Origin: Rickettsiales bacterium
GTDB taxonomy: Bacteria; Pseudomonadota; Alphaproteobacteria; Rickettsiales; Anaplasmataceae
Assembly: GCA_031284675.1 (NCBI GenBank)
Contig: JAITXQ010000056.1
Coordinates: 1-24,929 of the forward strand
Length of the DNA: 24,929 nt
Reading direction: 5' to 3'
Below the pieces are notes generated by a model. The model saw only the letters and a list, made by a program, of their open reading frames with translations. It was not told the origin of the DNA and made no database searches. Positions 9,636 to 18,653 of this stretch are shown one piece after another. The translations under genes and the position numbers were made by a program. How positions within the stretch are numbered: position 1 is the first letter of the stretch; every line of letters begins with the position of its first letter.

Positions 9636-12617
9636 ATGATAAGTAAAAGATCGCTATTATTAATACTATATCTCACAATAACTGGTTGTACAATGGATTG
9701 TGTTGAGCCTGGGTTGCAGAGCAGAAACACTAGTGTTAATGTGGACGTTCCAGTTCGTAAAGCTGATGAAGGATCTACGATTCATTGGGTTGATTCTGGT
9801 CAAGTCATTAGTAAGGATGAGAAAATCAAATTTAGTCTCAATGGATCAGTAAATTTTTGCCCTCTTAAAGAAGGTAAAAATCCAAGGAAAGTACTTGTAC
9901 CTGCTGGTTTTTGTGCTAATGGTTTAGAACCAGATTATAGTGATGCTGCAAATATTAATAGCGTACCTAATAATTATGGCATTAATGAAGATAAACTTTG
10001 TGGTAACCAAGGGTTTGGTAGCAATAGACGTTATGTGGACACTGGAATAAAAGTAAATCGTGGTGATAAGTTAAGCTTCAGCTTAGTTCCAAGAGAGATG
10101 ACAATTGATTATGACAATCCACAAAGAAAAGGCATCAGTTTTGATGACAATTGTTATAAAGCTGTAGAAAATGACCGTAAGGAAACTGTATATAAGAAAG
10201 CTACAGTGAGTGAAGTACATCAGGGGGGAGAGTTTTTTTGTGATGGTAAAGATGGTACAAAAAATAAAATACAATTTTTACCTCTTGATAAAACAAAAGC
10301 AAAGGAAAGCAAAGTGCTAGTTGGCAATGGGTATACCCCATATGATAATAAGGTACATTTTAATAAAGGTTATATTGAAGACAACGAACCATGGGTGTAT
10401 GGTTCGCTACTTGATTTACGCCGCGCTAAAATAGGATTGAACGAATTATGTGACGGAAAAAACTGCGATTTTAACGAGGTAAAAAAATATAACTCTTATG
10501 AGCTTAACTGTTACTACCAGAACGTGTGCTATACTGAAGGAGGTATAAGTCGTCGGGGGAATTGTATCTCTTCTATAAGGTATAAGAAGTACGATAAAGG
10601 AAATACATGTGATATGTATTCTTATCTAAAAGAAATGGAAGAGAATGTTAAAGCAGGTAGTTTTACTGAAGATGATGACTCTTGGGCTGAAGCTCTTGTT
10701 GCAAAGATTGGTAATTCTGGCGAAGTGGGTGATGCTAGAGGTATTCAATGTCTGCCAAAGGAAAAGGGTGCAGGCGAAAATAATAAGCAAGGGTATGATT
10801 ATACGTATAAGTGTTCAAAAATCAGTGATAATTTTGAAGATTTTTCCTTAAAATTAAATCATGACTATTCAATAGATGGAAAAAATGTAACACCTGGTAG
10901 TAGTGTGATGCTTGCCATAGCAAGTAATGGCAGTTACCATCTTCATAGAGGTGGATACCATGTTAAAGTGACTAGATCATGCAACTTTGATGGTGGTGAG
11001 AAGTTGTATATGTACTTGGGTGATAACCCGCCAGGGGATCCATCTGCTGCGGGGACTAATGATTTCAAAGAGGTAGCAAAATTAATTCCAATAACAGAAG
11101 ATAATATAAAATATTACGTAATAGATGGAAGTCATTTAAAAGATAAAGAATCTAAGAAGAAGATATATTTCGGTATCGATGTAAGAAACGTAGAGAAAGG
11201 TGACATTACAGACAAAAAAGGCAAATATTATGAAAACAATAAGTATAGTATAAACTTATTTGTCAAAAGAAAGATTGACGATTTTATTTCATCAAATATA
11301 AACCAGATATTTGATTTTATAAAAGAAGTATTTAAAGGTAATGTTGAAAATTCATACAAAGGATATATAAAAGGTCTTCTTCAAGGAGTAAGAGCTTTGC
11401 TTACTCTATACGTTATATTTACTGTCGTTGGCTATATGCTTGGAACAATACAGCTAAGTAAATTCGATTTTATTGTAAGAATGTTCAAGATAGCATTTAT
11501 AGCTTTTGCCTTTAGCGATAAAAGCTGGGAACTTTTTGGTACAACTTTATCCAAACTTTTTGTAGATAGTAGCATTTATTTAGTTGATAGTTTTTCTGGC
11601 TATATAGGGGAAGGGGGTAGAAGATTTGCATTCTTAGACTTAACAGCAGGAGTATTATTCACAGGAGAAACGTGGTTGAAGTTTTTATCGTTGATGCTCT
11701 CTGGTCCTTTTGGCTTTATTGCTTTTTTGATAATACTCCATGCCAGTTTTATGTTCTTAAAATGCATTATTAGCGCCACATTTAGATATGTAATATCTAC
11801 TGTTCTAGTAGCGTTTTTACTGTCATTAACACCTTTATTTATCGTATTTATTTTATTTCAACAGACTAAATCCTTGTTTGATAACTGGATAAAAACGTTA
11901 GCTCATGTTGCATTACAACCAGTTATTTTATTTTCATCCTTATCCATTTTGAACCAGTTGATGTATTCAGTTTTATATAACCTCACAAATTTTTCTGCGT
12001 GCTATCAATGTTTAATTAGCGTAAATTTCTTATCGTATGATCTGTGCTTGATGAAATCAATACTGCCTCTTGGATACAGTCCTGGCACTAATGTTGATGT
12101 TGCATTAAGTACCGGAGAAAGAGCTGGTGGGCACTTTGCAGCATTGCCCATAGATCTGATCCAAGCATTTATGTACTTAATTATTGCTAATGCAATGGAA
12201 GCTTTTGTTTCTATATCGGAAGCTATGGCACAAGCACTATTCAGCTCTGGTTTTGGGGTTACTGGCAGTGTTGGTCAAGTTGCTCGCAGCGCATCACAAT
12301 CTATGCTGTCAACCGTTGGCCTTGGTGATGTAACTCAAGGAAATAGGGAGAGAGGAATTGAAGGTACGATACCATATGTTAAGAGGATGATGAGTAAAGA
12401 TCGGACGGAAGTTGATTTTAGACACGGGTGGTCTGAGTCACAACCTAAGGAGCAACCAAACAAACAAGAAAGTCCTGATAAAAAAACAAGGAATAACTCC
12501 GGGAGCTCTAAACCTGAAACACTAAAACAATCAGATCAGCAAAAAGATTTTGATGAAACAAGAAGAAGTGATCCTAGTACTAAAGCTAAAAACAAGGAAG
12601 AAAATGGAGAGGAGTAA
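9636..12617 (+). CDS. virB6-3: VirB6 family channel protein, paralogue 3 (lipoprotein-type N-terminus)
   Basis: This is a 993-residue VirB6 paralogue. The signal sequence ends in the lipobox ITGC with Cys18. The exported domain (about 19-575) is rich in Lys, Asp and Cys. It contains the shared motif twice: WVDSGQVISKDEKI at 51-64 followed by VNFCP, and YVDTGIKVNRGDKL at 133-146. Further on come GGYHVKVTR and a YENNKYSINL segment that parallel strands seen in paralogue 2. The membrane core starts near 580 and carries the signature LFQQTKSLFDNWIKTL. The tail of about 90 residues is highly charged and probably disordered. Only 2 nt separate it from virB6-2. A 90-nt gap follows before virB6-4. 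Confidence 0.9.
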   Translation: MISKRSLLLILYLTITGCTMDCVEPGLQSRNTSVNVDVPVRKADEGSTIHWVDSGQVISKDEKIKFSLNGSVNFCPLKEGKNPRKVLVPAGFCANGLEPDYSDAANINSVPNNYGINEDKLCGNQGFGSNRRYVDTGIKVNRGDKLSFSLVPREMTIDYDNPQRKGISFDDNCYKAVENDRKETVYKKATVSEVHQGGEFFCDGKDGTKNKIQFLPLDKTKAKESKVLVGNGYTPYDNKVHFNKGYIEDNEPWVYGSLLDLRRAKIGLNELCDGKNCDFNEVKKYNSYELNCYYQNVCYTEGGISRRGNCISSIRYKKYDKGNTCDMYSYLKEMEENVKAGSFTEDDDSWAEALVAKIGNSGEVGDARGIQCLPKEKGAGENNKQGYDYTYKCSKISDNFEDFSLKLNHDYSIDGKNVTPGSSVMLAIASNGSYHLHRGGYHVKVTRSCNFDGGEKLYMYLGDNPPGDPSAAGTNDFKEVAKLIPITEDNIKYYVIDGSHLKDKESKKKIYFGIDVRNVEKGDITDKKGKYYENNKYSINLFVKRKIDDFISSNINQIFDFIKEVFKGNVENSYKGYIKGLLQGVRALLTLYVIFTVVGYMLGTIQLSKFDFIVRMFKIAFIAFAFSDKSWELFGTTLSKLFVDSSIYLVDSFSGYIGEGGRRFAFLDLTAGVLFTGETWLKFLSLMLSGPFGFIAFLIILHASFMFLKCIISATFRYVISTVLVAFLLSLTPLFIVFILFQQTKSLFDNWIKTLAHVALQPVILFSSLSILNQLMYSVLYNLTNFSACYQCLISVNFLSYDLCLMKSILPLGYSPGTNVDVALSTGERAGGHFAALPIDLIQAFMYLIIANAMEAFVSISEAMAQALFSSGFGVTGSVGQVARSASQSMLSTVGLGDVTQGNRERGIEGTIPYVKRMMSKDRTEVDFRHGWSESQPKEQPNKQESPDKKTRNNSGSSKPETLKQSDQQKDFDETRRSDPSTKAKNKEENGEE

Positions 12618-12671
12618 GATATAAATGATATTATGGAGTAACTAATTAAAAAGATATTTTAAGTAAAGTTT

Positions 12672-12687
12672 TAGAAATTTATTTCTA
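12672..12687. repeat. 16-bp dyad upstream of virB6-4
   Basis: TAGAAATTTATTTCTA has 7-base arms around TT. It sits in the 90-nt gap 12618-12707, the only sizeable gap inside the tightly packed virB operon. The loop is too short for a good RNA hairpin, so an operator-like site is conceivable. A TATATT at 12686-12691 has no convincing -35. In AT-rich DNA this may be chance. Confidence 0.25.
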
Positions 12688-12707
12688 TATTTGGAAAAAG
12701 TTTAGAT

Positions 12708-15700
12708 ATGCAATCACGCTTAAGCAAATGTTGGTTTAGGGTATTACTTCTTACAGCTTATGTGCTGATCACAGGTTGTAGTAAGAACGATATGTCTTTT
12801 CCAAGGTGCATATCTGCTGACTATTTTGGTCCTGAACCTATTGCAGTAAGCGCTCATTTTTCAAGCGATCATGATATGTTTATTCCAGAAGATGGAGAAG
12901 TTATTGATCCTGAAACTGGGGAAATTAATTATGGTTTTCACCATAACCAGGTGGTGAAGTGGAAAGATACTGGATTAGAAACCAATGGAGATAGTTTAAT
13001 AGTACGAGTAAACGGTGCATGGACATCTTGGAGTAATAATAATAAGAAAGAATCTAAAGGCAGCTACAGCTTGCAAAGCTTAGAGCAGTTAAAATATGCA
13101 ACCAAATTTGAAAGAGGGGAAGGTGACAACAGTTTGCCTAACTTTCACTTAGTTTGTAATGATTATAAACCTAGCATACAAAAATTTTCAAGTAATCCTA
13201 ACGCAAGTTGCACTGTGAATTGTAAGTGCGTTAATGAAGATGATAGCGCAAATGCAGTATCACGTGGTGCTCCATGTTGGTTTACCAACGGTCATGGTGC
13301 TTACCTTTTATTTAGAAGATCCACTATAGATGCTGATGGTAAAAAAGTATTTATAGATCAAGACCCTAATGACAATCTAAAGTTAATGCGTAATCCTTCA
13401 TCTCCTACTGTACATCTAGGTTATAACTCCACAGCAGAAGGCGACAATGGACTTTTTACTTTAGAAAGAGATAGCACTCAATTAAAGGATAGGAATTGTG
13501 ATACGGTAAAGTTAGGAAAGGGATGGAAAATATATGTAAAAATATTAGATAGATATTATCTAGATAATGTAGGCGGCTACTCTTTTGAGTTTTTGGGTGG
13601 AGTACAAAAACCAGGTACCTTTGGATTTTTCAATGAAGTTTATCATTATCTAAAAGACACTTTATTGATCTCACCTAATAAAGATTGTAAAGGTAGTGAG
13701 TGTGCGGCTGCACAAACTATGTTTGAGAATATAGTTAAAAAAGGTTCAAGTTTTCATAATTTTGTACTTTCCTTGCTTGTTCTATTTATAGTGATTTCAT
13801 CACTTCTTTATCTTTTTGGCATGATACAAGAAACTAAGCATGATATGCTTATCAGAATGATGAAAATCACTTTAGTGATAGTGCTTATATCCCCTGGAAG
13901 TTTTAGGTTCTTTTATGATCATTTTCTTACTTTATTTGTCACAGGTCTTGAACAACTGATAAGTGTAATTACTAACTTTGCTCCCAACATGAACACCGGA
14001 AGTAATTCAAACATTGCTCAAGGAGATGAAGCTGCTCGTATTAAGTTGTTTAGCTTCATGGAGGACATGTTCAATAAGTTTTTTGCTTATTCTGTTTGGA
14101 AAAAGTTTGCAGCGTTTTTACATTACCAAATGTGGGCAAGCCTCCTTATGATACCGGCAATTTTTATAGGGATTGTGTTATACTTCTTGTTGTGCTTGTA
14201 TGCTTACATAATATTTCTCTCTGGCTTTATGGGTATAGCTTTTCTTATAGCTATTATGCCATTGTTCCTAATCTCTATTTTATTTTCACCTATGAAAAGT
14301 CTGTTTGAAGGTTGGATAAAATTCTGCATCAGTTTTTGTTTACAATCGATTATGATATTTACCCTGCTGTCATTGCTGGCTGCTATTATAATGAACACCT
14401 TTTATAGACAACTAGGTTTTACTGTATGCTACAATAAATGGTTTGAGGTAAGGTTATGTGCTCCAAAATGGGTGTTTGGCGGTTTTTGTATCGTTGATAA
14501 GCAGTACTTTGGTTGGACTCCAGGGCAAATTTTCGTACCTTACACTCTTGGAGAAGCTTCTTCACTTAACATAGACAAAAGCATAGAAGGCATAGAAAAG
14601 ATAAGCAGAGAAGGTGGTACAATAAAATTTACTGGCGGCGCTGGGTATATTCCTATTCCACCGGATTACATTGAAAAAGGTTTTCGTTATATAGATTATC
14701 CTTTCTTTAATCCAATTCCTGGTACTAAAAGGAATCTAGCAGACCACTATATTGCGGAAAATGATATGGTAGTTAGTAATGGCTGTAGTGCAAAAGATCT
14801 AATACGCTTAACAAATAGTTTATCACACGCAGTGGAAAAAATTGATATCTTATTGTTGATAGATAGTATAAACAATAAGATAGGTGGCGGTAATATTAAT
14901 AAAATAGTAGAGCGCTACTGTCAAGATATAAACAAGTGCAACAGTTACAGAGAAATAATAAGTAAAATAAGGTCTTTAGTGAAGGGAGCAGCAGAACAAC
15001 AAGGTTGTAGAGTACAGAACCTTCGTGAATTATATAAAGATTGTAAGGATTGTAAAGATTATCGAGAAAATAGTGATTATCAAAGGGTACAAGACATACA
15101 GAGAGGTTATTTAATCAATGCAGGAGAAATTTTTATACTATTCTTGCTTTCATTTTTAATGTTCTCCTTACGCGAGTTTGTACAACAAATGGGCTCAAGT
15201 ATTGCTGGTGGTGGATACAGTGTTTACAATATATCTAAGATGTACTCTATGCATTCTCCAGGTGCTACTGCACATAGCGATCCAAATGCGTCTTTTGTAA
15301 GTAAAATCTTATATTCTGGTAAATCAGTAGTGCAAGATGCTATTGGTGGAAGATTAGATGCTCTAGGTCAATTTGCTACTGGGCTACCTAATCGACTAGC
15401 TGGAGGTACAGCTAATCTACTGGGCAGGGTACCAAGAGTTGGAGGCGTACTGAAACACGCTATTGATGTGCCACGTAAACTTGTAAATGCTACTATTGAA
15501 GTAACAAAGTTTGCAACATCACCTGAAAATGATGTTGATAAGCTCGAGGAAAAAATTTACAAGGCATTTGGAGTTGATAAAGAAGATATTACACACAGAA
15601 GGATTGGTAAATATTTAGATTATTATAAAGGGTATGTAGGGTCACATTTAGGCTATACAATAGAAGATGCTATGAAGTTTACTTGGGAGCATGGTCTTGA

Positions 15701-16007
15701 TTCTATAGGAAAACATGGCTATGATCATAACCTACTCTACAGAGCAAAATCATATAGACAAGCGTTCTTAGAGAAGCTTCATGATCATACTATCGGACGT
15801 AAGAGAGAACCAGAAAAAGACAAGCCTAATCAATCAAATGAATTAGCACGAAATTTAGGCACGGAACCAAAAAGTCCAGAAGAATACACTAATACTCCAG
15901 AAGCTAGAGAAAAACGTGCTGAAAGAGAGGAAAAAAGAAATCGAGAAGGCAGTAAAAGGAGATTACCGGAACCAATGAGGAAACCAGATACAAAAGAAGA
16001 TAAGTAG
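12708..16007 (+). CDS. virB6-4: VirB6 family channel protein, paralogue 4 (lipoprotein-type N-terminus)
   Basis: At 1099 residues this is the largest VirB6 paralogue here. The N-terminal signal ends in the lipobox ITGC with Cys24. The exported domain (about 25-345) includes WKDTGLETNGDSLIVRV at 85-101 and, near its end, YLDNVGGYSFEF, both parallel to the other paralogues. The membrane core starts at about 350 and has the signature LFSPMKSLFEGWIKF. A second hydrophilic region of about 235 residues with a Cys/Asp/Lys-rich stretch (CRVQ..., DCKDCKDY) precedes a last membrane segment at about 802-820. A basic-acidic tail of about 280 residues, ending in a run of Glu/Arg/Lys, is probably cytoplasmic. 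The stop overlaps the ribosome binding site of the next gene. Confidence 0.9.
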   Translation: MQSRLSKCWFRVLLLTAYVLITGCSKNDMSFPRCISADYFGPEPIAVSAHFSSDHDMFIPEDGEVIDPETGEINYGFHHNQVVKWKDTGLETNGDSLIVRVNGAWTSWSNNNKKESKGSYSLQSLEQLKYATKFERGEGDNSLPNFHLVCNDYKPSIQKFSSNPNASCTVNCKCVNEDDSANAVSRGAPCWFTNGHGAYLLFRRSTIDADGKKVFIDQDPNDNLKLMRNPSSPTVHLGYNSTAEGDNGLFTLERDSTQLKDRNCDTVKLGKGWKIYVKILDRYYLDNVGGYSFEFLGGVQKPGTFGFFNEVYHYLKDTLLISPNKDCKGSECAAAQTMFENIVKKGSSFHNFVLSLLVLFIVISSLLYLFGMIQETKHDMLIRMMKITLVIVLISPGSFRFFYDHFLTLFVTGLEQLISVITNFAPNMNTGSNSNIAQGDEAARIKLFSFMEDMFNKFFAYSVWKKFAAFLHYQMWASLLMIPAIFIGIVLYFLLCLYAYIIFLSGFMGIAFLIAIMPLFLISILFSPMKSLFEGWIKFCISFCLQSIMIFTLLSLLAAIIMNTFYRQLGFTVCYNKWFEVRLCAPKWVFGGFCIVDKQYFGWTPGQIFVPYTLGEASSLNIDKSIEGIEKISREGGTIKFTGGAGYIPIPPDYIEKGFRYIDYPFFNPIPGTKRNLADHYIAENDMVVSNGCSAKDLIRLTNSLSHAVEKIDILLLIDSINNKIGGGNINKIVERYCQDINKCNSYREIISKIRSLVKGAAEQQGCRVQNLRELYKDCKDCKDYRENSDYQRVQDIQRGYLINAGEIFILFLLSFLMFSLREFVQQMGSSIAGGGYSVYNISKMYSMHSPGATAHSDPNASFVSKILYSGKSVVQDAIGGRLDALGQFATGLPNRLAGGTANLLGRVPRVGGVLKHAIDVPRKLVNATIEVTKFATSPENDVDKLEEKIYKAFGVDKEDITHRRIGKYLDYYKGYVGSHLGYTIEDAMKFTWEHGLDSIGKHGYDHNLLYRAKSYRQAFLEKLHDHTIGRKREPEKDKPNQSNELARNLGTEPKSPEEYTNTPEAREKRAEREEKRNREGSKRRLPEPMRKPDTKEDK

Positions 16008-16010
16008 AGG
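16006..16010 (+). promoter_or_regulatory. Ribosome binding site that decides the next start
   Basis: AGAGG overlaps the virB6-4 stop. It is 7 nt before the ATG at 16018 but only 1 nt before the in-frame TTG at 16012, so the ATG is favoured. Confidence 0.6.
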
Positions 16011-16017
16011 ATTGAAG

Positions 16018-16650
16018 ATGAAGACTAATAAAAATTTCAAAGGCTTTGATTATTATAAATTGCAGCAAGACGATGATGGTAATATAAAGTTAAATGACTA
16101 TGATGACATTTTGAATGCGCGCAGAGCAAGAGTGGATCTATTATTAGATAATACACTGCCAGATAACGACATCGACCTCGCTAAATTGAATAAAGCTTTG
16201 AGTGAGAAATTTATAGATAATCATGAGTTGTTATCCGAATTTGATAAGGAAGATAAAGAAATTGCGCAAGAAGAGCTTAAGGTGTTTAGTATTTTAGAAA
16301 GCCTTGAAGACCTTGAAAACGTGAAAAGTGAAGATTTATTAAAGGTTAGCTTATTACTATCAGATCTTAGCTTTATAGAGAGAAATGTTGTACTTAATGC
16401 CGATCAGAATTCTGATCTCGCAAAGTTTAAAAGTCTATTTATCGAAAAAAAATCATCTGGTGAAGAATATAGTGATGAAGAATGTAAAGATTTCCTCGAT
16501 GATATAGATAGAATCAATACTATAATTAAGTTAAAGTTAGAAAGCAGAATTGAAAAGATGAATCACGATGAAAGAAATGATTATGGTGATTTACAAGATG
16601 AGATTGGTCAAGAAATGAATGCAGCAGATAAATCAAAGAAAAACAGTTAA
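16018..16650 (+). CDS. Acidic cytoplasmic protein at the end of the virB operon
   Basis: The 210-residue product has no signal peptide or membrane segment. It is rich in Asp, Glu, Lys and Leu with long stretches compatible with helices or coiled coil, and has a Lys/Ser-rich C-terminus. I recognise no domain. The ATG at 16018 is chosen over an in-frame TTG at 16012 because of the spacing to AGAGG. It begins 10 nt after the virB6-4 stop, so it is almost certainly cotranscribed. From memory, Wolbachia virB3-virB6 operons end with a similar small conserved gene. A T4SS-associated role (chaperone, regulator or substrate) is inference from position only. Confidence 0.8.
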   Translation: MKTNKNFKGFDYYKLQQDDDGNIKLNDYDDILNARRARVDLLLDNTLPDNDIDLAKLNKALSEKFIDNHELLSEFDKEDKEIAQEELKVFSILESLEDLENVKSEDLLKVSLLLSDLSFIERNVVLNADQNSDLAKFKSLFIEKKSSGEEYSDEECKDFLDDIDRINTIIKLKLESRIEKMNHDERNDYGDLQDEIGQEMNAADKSKKNS

Positions 16651-16703
16651 TTTTCTCGCAAGCGATTCTGATAACTTTTCCCTATTAAACTGCTAAAGCC
16701 ATA

Positions 16704-16732
16704 TTGACATTGATCATATAATATTAAATAAT
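16704..16732 (+). promoter_or_regulatory. Candidate rsmD promoter
   Basis: TTGACA (16704-16709, perfect -35) is followed by a 17-nt spacer and AATAAT (16727-16732, 5 of 6). A ribosome binding site GGAGG lies at 16742-16746 before the ATG at 16757. This separates rsmD from the virB operon transcriptionally. No clear terminator hairpin is visible in 16651-16700. Confidence 0.55.
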
Positions 16733-16756
16733 TAGTTACTTTGGAGGTTATTTAGT

Positions 16757-17305
16757 ATGCTGCGTATTATTGCGGGAAAATATCGCGGAAGAAAAATAGC
16801 CACAGGTAAGCATTTAGCTGCACGACCAACTATGAGTGTTGTCCGAGAAGCAATATTTAATATACTTTCCTCAAAAAAGCCTATTTATAACTTGAATATA
16901 CTTGATTTATTCTGTGGTAGTGGTTCTTTTTCATTTGAAGGGCTTTCTCGCGGCGCTAAACATGCATTCATGGTAGATTCAGACTATTACAATTTACAAT
17001 TACCTAAAAAAACAGCAGAAGATTTTGGAATTACAGACAATGTCACGCTAATTTGCTGCAGTGCTAACAGATTACCAAAACCTATTTCAAAATGCGACAT
17101 AGTTTTTATAGACCCGCCTTATAATAGTAATCTAGTTGAATCAACTTTAAATGGATTAGCTCACTCAGGCTGGTTAAGTAATGATGCATTGATAATTCTA
17201 GAAATCAAAAAGAATGAAGATTTTCAGTACAATAAAAATTTTAGTGTAATCTTGGAACGTACTTACGGTATAGCAAAAATAATTTTTCTTTCTTTACTCA
17301 CTTAA
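16757..17305 (+). CDS. rsmD: 16S rRNA (guanine(966)-N(2))-methyltransferase RsmD
   Basis: RsmD uses S-adenosylmethionine to methylate N2 of G966 in 16S rRNA of the 30S subunit. The 182-residue product matches the family length. The N-terminus, MLRIIAGKYRGRKI followed by RPT, is characteristic. The SAM-binding motif DLFCGSG occupies 50-56 and the catalytic DPPY occupies 119-122. A strong GGAGG is 10 nt upstream of the ATG, and a good promoter precedes it. It converges on the frameshifted hydrolase-like gene, with 36 nt between the two stops and no evident terminator. Confidence 0.93.
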   Translation: MLRIIAGKYRGRKIATGKHLAARPTMSVVREAIFNILSSKKPIYNLNILDLFCGSGSFSFEGLSRGAKHAFMVDSDYYNLQLPKKTAEDFGITDNVTLICCSANRLPKPISKCDIVFIDPPYNSNLVESTLNGLAHSGWLSNDALIILEIKKNEDFQYNKNFSVILERTYGIAKIIFLSLLT

Positions 17306-17341
17306 ACCTCTGCCCTAAATATATACAACATTTCAAGACAA

Positions 17342-18629
17342 TCACACGCACAACACTGGATTATCTACCTTACTGATGTGTATCAATTCTATTTCCGTTA
17401 AACTTCTGGAGAGATCACTACCACTGTACTGCTCTTGATCAAATTTTTCATTAAATTTACGACCCATTAAATATTCATGTGCTTCATTAATAAATTGATT
17501 TTTTGTTTCTTTGTAACTGATGTACTCTATTGTACTATCCTTATGATGAACTAAATGTTCTTCACGATCGATGTGAATATTTTTATTCTCACAAGCTATT
17601 TCTGGATCATGTTCAAGCACTCTATTTCTTCTTAACCTTTCTTCAGTTGATTGATCACTCAGTTTACCAACAAGTTGTATTTCTTGTGGAATCACAGTAT
17701 CGCCTTTCCTACCGACAATTAATACAGGGCATTTTGTATCCTCTACAATTTTTCGTGGATTAAAATCTAATCCACAGCGCCCAAACCAACGATTCAAGAG
17801 CATTGAGGGAAGCCATTTAACTAAACTATGAGGAGAATCTCTGACTGTATCCTTAAATCTTTTTAAAACTTCTGCTGCAACTCCTCCTCCAAGAGAATTA
17901 GTGTCTAAAATTATATTATCTGGGTGTATACCATCCATAAGCAACTTGTTTACCATTGCCATTCCGGCCTGAACTAACTTTTCACCGTTTGTTAGAAATT
18001 TACATAGTGCTACAATCTTCTCTCTCTCCAAAAGAAACTTTATAATATCCTCTATATCTTTATTTTTTCCTAATTCTTGATCACAAGCTTCCGCATTTAT
18101 TACTGGATTTTCACCTATGAGTTCTTTTTTGTAACGCTTTATCCACTCAGGGCTGACTTCATTTTCTAATAAGCTTTTAATTCTATGCACAACAAACCTT
18201 TCCTTAATAAAGTCAAAAAATCTCCATGAGACAATTGCAACAAAAAATACGGTAGCCAAAATTGATAGCACTACTGATGCAAAAGCTAACCCTGTATACC
18301 TTTTTTGATTTTTGATTCTGGTACGCCAAGTATAACGATACAATAGAAGCAGTGGACAATATAGCAAAACATAACCATAGTGATACTATCCTTCTATCGA
18401 ATTTTCTTTTATCATCATCCAATTCTTTTCGAAAGGATTCTGGATTAACAATTCTAGAGAAATAAGGATAGTCAAAATAATGCTTAACTAACTTACTTTC
18501 TTGCCCATTAGGTGCACCTTTACCAAGTGCATTGACCTTAATACACCCAAGTACTCCAAAAAAGTTTATTATATGCTTTGCATTTCTTTTTAGCTCGGTG
18601 TTACCTTCGGTATGACAAATAACTTTCAT
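17342..18629 (-). pseudogene. Membrane-anchored alpha/beta-hydrolase-like protein, frameshifted
   Basis: Two overlapping minus-strand frames, one from ATG 18629 to 18213 and one down to 17342, read as one protein split by a frameshift in the A6 run at 18306-18301. With A5 the frames join into about 427 residues: a soluble N-terminus, membrane segment 1 (in the first frame), a short loop holding the shift, membrane segment 2, then a C-terminal domain. That domain shows DNIILDTNSLGGGVA, an alpha/beta-hydrolase nucleophile elbow with Ser at 17896-17894. A later segment VLIVGRKGDTVIP has the typical acid position, and HLVHH may supply the His. The elbow reads T-N-S-L-G instead of G-x-S-x-G. From memory it resembles hydrolase-like proteins of intracellular bacteria, including Legionella Dot/Icm substrates. 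The shift could be real decay, transcriptional slippage or an assembly error. Confidence 0.7.
18301..18306 (-). other. Frameshift site in the hydrolase-like gene (A6 run)
   Basis: The run is T6 on the plus strand and A6 in the sense of the gene. Removing one A restores a continuous frame from the residues YQNQKSK into RYTGLAFA, joining two membrane segments. Runs of this length are prone to indels and to polymerase slippage. Confidence 0.7.
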
Positions 18630-18653
18630 TTTATCGTTAATAAATATTAAGCT

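Noticed and set aside
16651..16756. Rho-independent terminator after the virB operon
   Set aside because: No GC-rich stem followed by a T-run is visible. The TTGACA-AATAAT pair there is better read as the rsmD promoter.
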